The position numbers and the translations under genes are program-made. DNA of 5,723 nucleotides from an uncultured Corynebacterium sp. GTDB taxonomy: Bacteria > Actinomycetota > Actinomycetes > Mycobacteriales > Mycobacteriaceae. This document shows, one piece after another, positions 1-4,086 of this stretch; positions within the stretch are counted from its first letter, which is position 1; each line of letters opens with the position of its first letter. Under the pieces are notes generated by a model. That model was not told the DNA's origin, ran no database searches, and saw only the letters and a program-made list of their open reading frames with translations. The stretch lies in NCBI GenBank assembly GCA_915275065.1, contig CAJZGD010000166.1, positions 1 to 5,723 on the forward strand, in the 5' to 3' direction.

Positions 1-1
1 C

Positions 2-154
2 GGCAGTGATGTTCTGCGGCGAAAGATTTTAGAGCGCCTCGGTGTTGATGTCTTGGTGGAGATCCCGTTTACGCCAAATTTCGCCAAAACGGATGCCGCA
101 GATTTTGTTGCACTGCTGCATCAATATTGTGCACCGCAATACGTTGTGACGATA
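2..154 (+). pseudogene. Fragment of a RibF/FAD-synthetase-like gene, 5' end outside window, apparently truncated
   Basis: The frame starting at base 2 is open from the window edge and reads like real protein. It has alternating helix and strand character, with RRKILERLGVDVLVEIPFT and then a FVALL and APQYVV stretch. This resembles the N-terminal FMN adenylyltransferase domain of RibF, where a helix, a GVD-xx-hydrophobic-FT strand, a helix with FV, and a VVVG-x-NF-x-FG loop follow one another. The last catalytic-type loop is missing: after QYVV the frame gives TILCGL and runs on antisense through ilvC to a stop at 854-856, which cannot be genuine coding. The other two frames stop at 147-149 and 193-195. 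I infer a truncated or frameshifted remnant converging on ilvC. The family call is from remembered motifs only. Another nucleotidyltransferase-fold protein is possible, and the boundary with ilvC is approximate. Confidence 0.4.
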
Positions 155-1168
155 CTATGCGGTCTCGTCCAGTGGGTTCTTCACCCAGCTCATGAGGTCA
201 CGCAGCTTGTCGCCCACCTTTTCGATCGGGTGATTGGCGCTTTTGGCGCGCAGCTCTTCCAGCTCCTTATTGCCGCCCTCAATGTTGGCGAGCAGGCGCT
301 TGGTGAAGGTGCCGTCCTGAATATCGGACAGGATGTCCCGCATGCGCTGCTTTGCGCCCGCATCAATCAGGCGGGGGCCGGAAAGGTAACCACCGAACTC
401 GGCGGTGTCAGAGATCGAATAGTTCATGTTAGAAATACCGCCTTCGAACATGAGGTCGACAATGAGTTTCATTTCGTGCAGGCATTCGAAGTAGGCCATC
501 TCCGGCTCGTAGCCGGCCTCGGTGAGCACTTCGAAACCAACCTTAATGAGCTCCTCAACGCCACCGCACAGCACAGCCTGCTCGCCGAACAGGTCGGTCA
601 CGGTCTCAGCTTCGAAAGTGGTGGGGATCACGCCGGCGCGGGCGCCACCGATAGCGGCAGCGTACGACAGGCACAGGTCCTTGCCCTCACCCTTGGGGTC
701 CTGCTCCACAGCGATGAGGCAGGGAACACCCTTGCCATCCACGAACTGACGACGCACCAGGTGGCCGGGACCCTTGGGGGCGACCATGCCCACGGTGATA
801 TTGGCGGCCGGTTCGATCAGGTGGAAGTGAATGTTGAGGCCGTGGCCGAACAGTAGAGCATTGCCGTCAGCCAGGTTCGGCTCGATCTCTTCCTTGTACA
901 CCTTGGCTTGAGAGGTGTCCGGGATCAGCACCATGATGACATCGGCCCAGGCGGTGGCGTCCGCATTGGACATCACCTCGAAACCGGCCTCCTTGGCTTT
1001 TTCGGCGGACTTGGAGCCCTCACGCAGGCCAACCACAACCTCAACACCGGAATCCCGCAGGTTCTGGGCGTGGGCATGCCCCTGGGAGCCATAGCCCAAC
1101 ACCGCAACCTTACGTCCCTGAATGAGCGACAGATCGGCATCGGCGTCGTAAAGCACTTCAATAGCCAT
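155..1168 (-). CDS. ilvC: Ketol-acid reductoisomerase, class I (NADPH-dependent)
   Basis: The enzyme catalyses the Mg2+-dependent alkyl shift and NADPH reduction of 2-acetolactate or 2-aceto-2-hydroxybutyrate to dihydroxy acids, the second common step to valine, leucine and isoleucine, in the cytosol. The protein is 337 aa from ATG, a normal length for the short class I form. The N-terminal Rossmann domain shows GYGSQGHA at about 25-32 and LREGSKS at about 48-54, whose Arg and Ser residues fit binding of the NADPH 2'-phosphate. FGHGLNIHF (His about 109) and APKGPGHLVRRQF follow. The knotted C-terminal domain shows TDLFGEQ and YFECLHE, with acidic residues at about 192, 196, 228 and 232 fitting the two-metal site. 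It is last in ilvBNC, 148 bp after ilvN. The start is uncertain by three codons: a TTG at 1177 lies 4 nt from a GAAAGG box (1182-1187), whereas the ATG at 1168 lies 13 nt away but gives the family N-terminus MAIEVLYD. The stop is TAG. No intrinsic terminator is visible downstream in the window. Confidence 0.97.
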   Translation of the reverse strand: MAIEVLYDADADLSLIQGRKVAVLGYGSQGHAHAQNLRDSGVEVVVGLREGSKSAEKAKEAGFEVMSNADATAWADVIMVLIPDTSQAKVYKEEIEPNLADGNALLFGHGLNIHFHLIEPAANITVGMVAPKGPGHLVRRQFVDGKGVPCLIAVEQDPKGEGKDLCLSYAAAIGGARAGVIPTTFEAETVTDLFGEQAVLCGGVEELIKVGFEVLTEAGYEPEMAYFECLHEMKLIVDLMFEGGISNMNYSISDTAEFGGYLSGPRLIDAGAKQRMRDILSDIQDGTFTKRLLANIEGGNKELEELRAKSANHPIEKVGDKLRDLMSWVKNPLDETA

Positions 1169-1209
1169 GAGTAACAATATACCTTTCGTTGAAAAACTGA
1201 CTACCTAAC

Positions 1210-1215
1210 GTTATA
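1210..1215 (-). promoter_or_regulatory. Candidate -10 box of an internal ilvC promoter
   Basis: Read on the minus strand this is TATAAC, five of six matches to TATAAT. A start point about 7 nt further on would give an ilvC leader of roughly 35 nt carrying the GAAAGG box. I see no convincing -35 at 16-19 bp. From memory, C. glutamicum also makes a separate, abundant ilvC transcript, which supports a promoter in this gap. The box abuts the inverted repeat at 1217-1257, so the two may be linked. Confidence 0.4.
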
Positions 1216-1216
1216 T

Positions 1217-1257
1217 CACAGAATGAGACGAAACCATGGGCCTAGTCTCACTTTGTG
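1217..1257. repeat. 13-bp inverted repeat between ilvN and ilvC (operator or RNA hairpin)
   Basis: The arms are 1217-1229 and 1245-1257 with a 15-base loop. Twelve of 13 positions pair in RNA, counting one G-U; the perfect core is TGAGAC/GTCTCA and the outer CACA/TGTG pairs as well. No T-run follows directly on either strand, so it is not a standard intrinsic terminator. It sits just upstream of the candidate ilvC -10 box, over the spacer and -35 position. It could therefore be a repressor site, or in the ilvBNC mRNA a stem that affects processing or stability. The loop contains CCATGG. Which role applies cannot be decided from sequence. Confidence 0.65.
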
Positions 1258-1279
1258 GGATATATCGATATGTGGTGCG

Positions 1280-1308
1280 GGTGCGACGACCGCGACAGTT
1301 GTCGCACC
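1280..1308. repeat. Stem-loop just downstream of ilvN
   Basis: GGTGCGAC (1280-1287) and GTCGCACC (1301-1308) form a perfect 8-bp, GC-rich stem with a 13-base loop, starting 8 bp after the ilvN stop codon. There is no U-tract on the minus-strand side, so strong termination is not expected. A role in protecting the 3' end of an ilvBN transcript or in weak attenuation before ilvC is possible. Between this stem and the next repeat lies a 10-bp palindrome, ATATCGATAT at 1262-1271. Confidence 0.55.
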
Positions 1309-1316
1309 ACCACACC

Positions 1317-1847
1317 CTAACGTACGCTCGGCGCCATCGTCTTCGGACCCCGGTTGAGCGCAATCTGACCGGAAGAAATCAACTCACGGATCCCAAACGG
1401 CTCCAACACCTCCAACAATGCCCGCAGTTTCCCCTGCGTACCGGTTGCTTCAATCACCACCGAATCCGGTGCCACATCCACCACCCGGGCCCGGAAAATA
1501 TTGGCAGCATCCACCACCTGCGGCCGATTATTCGCATCCGCGGCCACCTTCACCATCATCAACGCCCGGGCCACCATAGTGCCCTCTTCCAACCGCACCA
1601 CCTTCAGCACCGGAACCAGCTTATTCAGCTGCTTAGTGATCTGCTCAATATTGACCTCATCAGCATCCACCACCACCGTAATCCGGTTGATTTTCGGATG
1701 CTCGGTCTTACCGGACACCAGCGACACCAACGAAAACCCCCGGCGCGTAAACATGGCCGACACGCGGGAAATGATGCCGTCTAAGTCTTCCACTAGCACG
1801 CTTAAAACATGGCGGGATACCACGGTGTTATTAGGATTATTAGGCAT
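1317..1847 (-). CDS. ilvN: Acetohydroxyacid (acetolactate) synthase, small regulatory subunit
   Basis: This is the regulatory subunit that binds IlvB, raises its activity and confers feedback inhibition by branched-chain amino acids. It is 176 aa, close to the roughly 172 aa I recall for C. glutamicum IlvN. An N-terminal ACT domain covers about 12-86, with HVLSVLVEDLDGIISRVSAMF followed by INRITVVVDADE. A C-terminal small-subunit domain covers about 92-170, with RPQVVDAANIFRARVVDV and GKLRALLEVLEPFGIRELI. The Gly-Ile-Ile at 24-26 corresponds to the effector-site turn where C. glutamicum feedback-resistant alleles map, and it looks wild type, so the enzyme should be inhibitable. The start is ATG with a good AAGGAG 8 nt upstream that overlaps the ilvB stop codon. 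It sits 12 bp after ilvB, so the two subunits are cotranscribed and probably translationally coupled. The N-terminus PNNPNN is slightly longer and more Asn-rich than in C. glutamicum. Confidence 0.97.
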   Translation of the reverse strand: MPNNPNNTVVSRHVLSVLVEDLDGIISRVSAMFTRRGFSLVSLVSGKTEHPKINRITVVVDADEVNIEQITKQLNKLVPVLKVVRLEEGTMVARALMMVKVAADANNRPQVVDAANIFRARVVDVAPDSVVIEATGTQGKLRALLEVLEPFGIRELISSGQIALNRGPKTMAPSVR

Positions 1848-1855
1848 TATCTCGA

Positions 1856-1861
1856 CTCCTT
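1856..1861 (-). promoter_or_regulatory. Ribosome binding site of ilvN, overlapping the ilvB stop
   Basis: Read on the minus strand this is AAGGAG, ending 8 nt before the ilvN ATG. Its first bases are shared with the ilvB TAA stop at 1862-1860. Ribosomes finishing ilvB therefore end on the ilvN initiation site, a layout that suits balanced production of the two subunits. Confidence 0.8.
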
Positions 1862-3704
1862 ATTCCTCGAACTGTTTTTCGATAACGCATGGGTCGGCAT
1901 CGAAGAAGGGGCGCAGGCCGCGCGCGTATTCGATATCCGAATTGGAGTGGCCGGCAGCAACCATGGGCCACACTTGGGCGTCTTGGCCCACGATGAAGTC
2001 GATGACCACGGGGCGGTCGGTGATTTCTTGGGCCTTGCGGATCGCGGGTTCGATCTCTTCGTCTTTGGTCACGCGGAACGCCACGCAGCCTTGGGCTTCG
2101 GCGAGTTTGACGAAGTCGGGCATGTATTCGTGCTGTTCCCGCAGTTTCGTGTGGGAGTAGTGCTCATCGTAGAACAGGGTTTGCCACTGCCGAACCATGC
2201 CAAGGTTGCCGTTATTAATGAGGGCAACCTTGATGGGGAAGCCTTCGATGGCGGCGGTGGTGAGTTCCTGGTTTGTCATTTGGAAACAGCCATCGCCGTC
2301 GACCACCCAGATTTCTTTCTCGGGGGCGGCGGCCTTGGCGCCGAGGGCCGCGGGGATGGCGTAGCCCATGGTGCCGGCACCACCGGAGTTCAGCCAGGTG
2401 CGGGGACTACTGAAGTCGATGAATTGGGCTGCCCACATTTGGTGTTGGCCCACGCCCGCAACATAGACGGCTTCTGGGCCGGCGACTCGGGAGAGGGTTT
2501 CGATGACGTGTTGGGGTTCCAGCAGGCCGTCGTGGGTGCGCACATAGCCGCGGGGGAATTTTTCTTTCAGCCCCTGGATGTGGCGGGACCAGTCACCAAT
2601 GTCGATGCCGTCGGGGAGTTGGCGTTTGAATTCGGCGAGCAGTGCGGCGAGCACTTCGGCGGCGTCGCCAACAATGGGGACGTCGACGGACCGGATTTTG
2701 CCGATTTCGGCGGGGTCGATGTCGGCGTGAATCACTTTGGCTTCGGGGGCGAAGGTTTCGGTTTGGCCGGTGACCCGGTCGTCAAAGCGGGCGCCGATAG
2801 TGATCAGCAGGTCAGATCCCTGCATGCCGCCCACGGCGGCGACCGTGCCGTGCATGCCGGGCATGCCCAGGTGCAGCGGGTGGTCGTCGGGGAAGGATCC
2901 TAACGCCATGAGGGTGGTGGCCACCGGGATACCGGTGTGGTTGGCGAACTCCAATAGTTGGGGGGCGGCGTTGGCTTTGATAACGCCACCACCGATGTAG
3001 AGGACTGGGCGCTTCGCTTGGCCAATGAGTTTGACGGCTTGTTCAATGGGCCGGCTGTGTGGGGTGGTGACGGGCCGGTAGCCGGGCAGTTCGAGTTGGG
3101 GTGGCCAGACGAAGTCAAGTTCGGCGTTTTGGATGTCTTTGGGGACGTCGACAAGGACGGGTCCGGGCCGGCCGGTGGCCGCCAGGTGGAAGGCTTCGGC
3201 GATGACCTGCGGGATTTGGGCGGCGTCGGTGATGATGAAGTTGTGTTTCGTGACCGGCATGGTGATGCCGCGAATGTCGGCTTCTTGGAAGGCGTCGGTG
3301 CCGAGAATGGTGCGGGCCACCTGGCCGGTGATGGCGACGAGCGGCACGGAATCCAGGTAGGCGTCGGCGATGGGGGTGACCAGGTTGGTGGCGCCGGGCC
3401 CGGAGGTGGCGATACACACTCCGACTTTGCCGGAAACTTGCGCGTAGCCGGTTGCGGCGTGGCCGGCGCCTTGTTCGTGTCGGACGAGAACGTGCCGCAG
3501 TTTGGTGGATGAGTAGAGTGCTTCGTAGAGCGGGAGGACGGCACCACCAGGTAGGCCAAAGACCAGGTCGGTGCCAAGGTTTTCTAACGATCGTACGATC
3601 GCTTCGGCACCGTTGATGCGTTCAGCTTGTGGTTGGGTGGTTTCCTGCGGTTTATGGCTTCGGTGGGCGACCGTTGCCGGGGTGGGGTGAGAGGAAGCTG
3701 CCAC
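1860..3704 (-). CDS. ilvB: Acetohydroxyacid (acetolactate) synthase, large catalytic subunit
   Basis: This ThDP- and FAD-dependent enzyme condenses two pyruvates to 2-acetolactate, or pyruvate with 2-oxobutyrate to 2-aceto-2-hydroxybutyrate, the committed step of the pathway. The protein is 614 aa from the chosen GTG. The pyrimidine-binding domain (about 28-195) has VFGLPGGAVLPLY and the catalytic Glu in RHEQGAGHAATGYAQ (about residue 77). The central FAD-contact domain (about 215-350) has RFDDRVTG. The pyrophosphate domain (about 400-580) has the metal motif GDGCF near 470 and INNGNLG near 497, and QVWPM with the Trp (about 579) of the herbicide-site region. At the site equivalent to the plant herbicide-resistance Pro there is Ala in GQVART. 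The start at 3704 is preferred: it has AAGGAG 9 nt upstream and gives AASSHPTPATVA, close to the C. glutamicum N-terminus. The longer frame from GTG 3761 would put that Shine-Dalgarno inside the gene. Expression is probably attenuated by the upstream leader. Confidence 0.97.
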   Translation of the reverse strand: MAASSHPTPATVAHRSHKPQETTQPQAERINGAEAIVRSLENLGTDLVFGLPGGAVLPLYEALYSSTKLRHVLVRHEQGAGHAATGYAQVSGKVGVCIATSGPGATNLVTPIADAYLDSVPLVAITGQVARTILGTDAFQEADIRGITMPVTKHNFIITDAAQIPQVIAEAFHLAATGRPGPVLVDVPKDIQNAELDFVWPPQLELPGYRPVTTPHSRPIEQAVKLIGQAKRPVLYIGGGVIKANAAPQLLEFANHTGIPVATTLMALGSFPDDHPLHLGMPGMHGTVAAVGGMQGSDLLITIGARFDDRVTGQTETFAPEAKVIHADIDPAEIGKIRSVDVPIVGDAAEVLAALLAEFKRQLPDGIDIGDWSRHIQGLKEKFPRGYVRTHDGLLEPQHVIETLSRVAGPEAVYVAGVGQHQMWAAQFIDFSSPRTWLNSGGAGTMGYAIPAALGAKAAAPEKEIWVVDGDGCFQMTNQELTTAAIEGFPIKVALINNGNLGMVRQWQTLFYDEHYSHTKLREQHEYMPDFVKLAEAQGCVAFRVTKDEEIEPAIRKAQEITDRPVVIDFIVGQDAQVWPMVAAGHSNSDIEYARGLRPFFDADPCVIEKQFEE

Positions 3705-3713
3705 GACTTCAGA

Positions 3714-3719
3714 CTCCTT
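3714..3719 (-). promoter_or_regulatory. Ribosome binding site that fixes the ilvB start
   Basis: Read on the minus strand this is AAGGAG, followed by 9 nt and then GTG at 3704. The in-frame GTG at 3761 has no comparable box upstream. This site is the main reason for trimming 19 residues from the longest reading frame. Confidence 0.8.
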
Positions 3720-3797
3720 GAGTAAAATCACTGGGTTTTTAAAGGTTTCCGCCGGCTCCACATCGTAGGTGAGATATGACTTGGTAGAATCCTATGC

Positions 3798-3836
3798 AAA
3801 AACCCTCGCTTCAACACTTGTGGCGTGAACCGAGGG
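3798..3836 (-). terminator. Intrinsic terminator of the ilvBNC attenuator
   Basis: On the minus strand CCCTCG (3836-3831) pairs with CGAGGG (3808-3803). After one C/C position on the plus strand (G/G in the RNA), TTCA pairs with TGAA, giving a 10-bp stem with one mismatch. The stem is followed at once by five T residues (3802-3798). It lies 22 nt after the leader-peptide stop and 93 nt before the ilvB start, the right place for an attenuator. No T-run follows on the plus strand, so it acts only toward ilvB. Confidence 0.85.
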
Positions 3837-3847
3837 CGCTTGACAAA

Positions 3848-3869
3848 TCAACTTGCACTAGGCAGTTGA
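3848..3869 (-). promoter_or_regulatory. Hairpin around the leader-peptide stop codon
   Basis: TCAACT and AGTTGA form a perfect 6-bp stem with a 10-base loop, and the leader stop codon TAG lies in the loop. On the minus strand the first arm is leader codons 18-19 (Ser-Thr), so a ribosome finishing the leader would open it. It may be a pause hairpin or one arm of a competing fold. The second arm also overlaps an alternative TTGA/TCAA stem further on. The exact switching scheme is not clear by eye. Confidence 0.5.
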
Positions 3870-3920
3870 CACGGCAGGCGCCGCGACAATTACCACGAGT
3901 ACAAGCTGAAGAATGTTCAT
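3858..3920 (-). CDS. ilvBNC leader peptide, 20 aa
   Basis: The ATG at 3920 opens a short frame, MNILQLVLVVIVAAPAVSTA, ending in TAG. Ten of the 20 codons are Ile, Leu or Val, with an unbroken LVLVVIV run at residues 6-12. This is the signature of a leader whose translation senses charged branched-chain tRNAs. It precedes an intrinsic terminator and then ilvB. There is no Shine-Dalgarno sequence: upstream is TGATCCC, and a -10-like TAATAT ends only 8 nt before the ATG, so translation probably starts on a leaderless or nearly leaderless RNA. From memory, attenuation of ilvBNC with a leader peptide lacking a ribosome binding site has been reported in C. glutamicum, which fits. The frame is easily missed by gene callers because of its size. 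Confidence 0.85.
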   Translation of the reverse strand: MNILQLVLVVIVAAPAVSTA

Positions 3921-3928
3921 GGGATCAC

Positions 3929-3959
3929 ATATTACCGTCCTAGGGGTAGTTCGTCGCAA
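3929..3959 (-). promoter_or_regulatory. Promoter of the ilvBNC operon (leader transcript)
   Basis: On the minus strand a -10 box TAATAT (3934-3929) fits the corynebacterial TANNNT consensus. A -35-like TTGCGA (3959-3954) lies 19 bp upstream, a long but tolerated spacing. The -10 ends 8 nt before the leader ATG, so transcription should begin at or a few bases before the start codon. The -35 assignment is weak and the -10 is good. Confidence 0.65.
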
Positions 3960-4047
3960 ATTCACCCCCGTATGTTGGAAAATTCAGTCTCTCCTTAACC
4001 TCATCGTAACGTAGCAGTTTAGCTGTGGGGTAGGCGTGGTCGAACAC

Positions 4048-4078
4048 TTGTATCCCTTCTTCGGGTCTTCGCTATGCT
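4048..4078 (+). promoter_or_regulatory. Putative promoter of mscCG
   Basis: The -10 candidate TATGCT (4073-4078) fits TANNNT and ends 8 nt before the ATG. TTGTAT (4048-4053) is a weak -35 with a 19-bp spacer. No Shine-Dalgarno sequence lies between the box and the ATG, so a leaderless transcript is likely. The geometry matches the opposing ilvB promoter. About 95 bp separates the two promoters, and I see no gene in that gap. Confidence 0.5.
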
Positions 4079-4086
4079 CGAACATT

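Noticed and set aside
65..92. Inverted repeat CCGTTT/AAACGG as an ilvC terminator
   Set aside because: It has only 6 bp, a 16-base loop, no T-run in the ilvC direction, and lies within the coding-like fragment.
53..856. Long plus-strand open frame across ilvC
   Set aside because: Beyond about base 154 it is the exact antisense of a strongly conserved gene and has no family features. Only the first 150 bases look coding.
1809..2903. Plus-strand 364-codon frame opposite ilvB
   Set aside because: Its Gly/Val/Asp-rich product is a mirror of the GC-rich ilvB codons. IlvB on the other strand is unmistakable.
3840..3871. Two plus-strand TTGACA hexamers (3840-3845 and 3866-3871) as -35 boxes for mscCG
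   Set aside because: No acceptable -10 box lies 16-19 bp downstream of either, and both are more than 200 bp from the gene. They arise from the attenuator dyad and leader codons.
3933..3948. TACC-N8-GGTA dyad beside the ilvB -10 box as an operator
   Set aside because: The four-base arms are too short, and the inner CCTAGG palindrome has a different centre, so chance is a sufficient explanation.
4041..4084. Direct repeat CGAACA at 4041-4046 and 4079-4084 near the mscCG promoter
   Set aside because: A single 6-base repeat 38 bp apart, with no further similarity around it, is not convincing as a regulator site.
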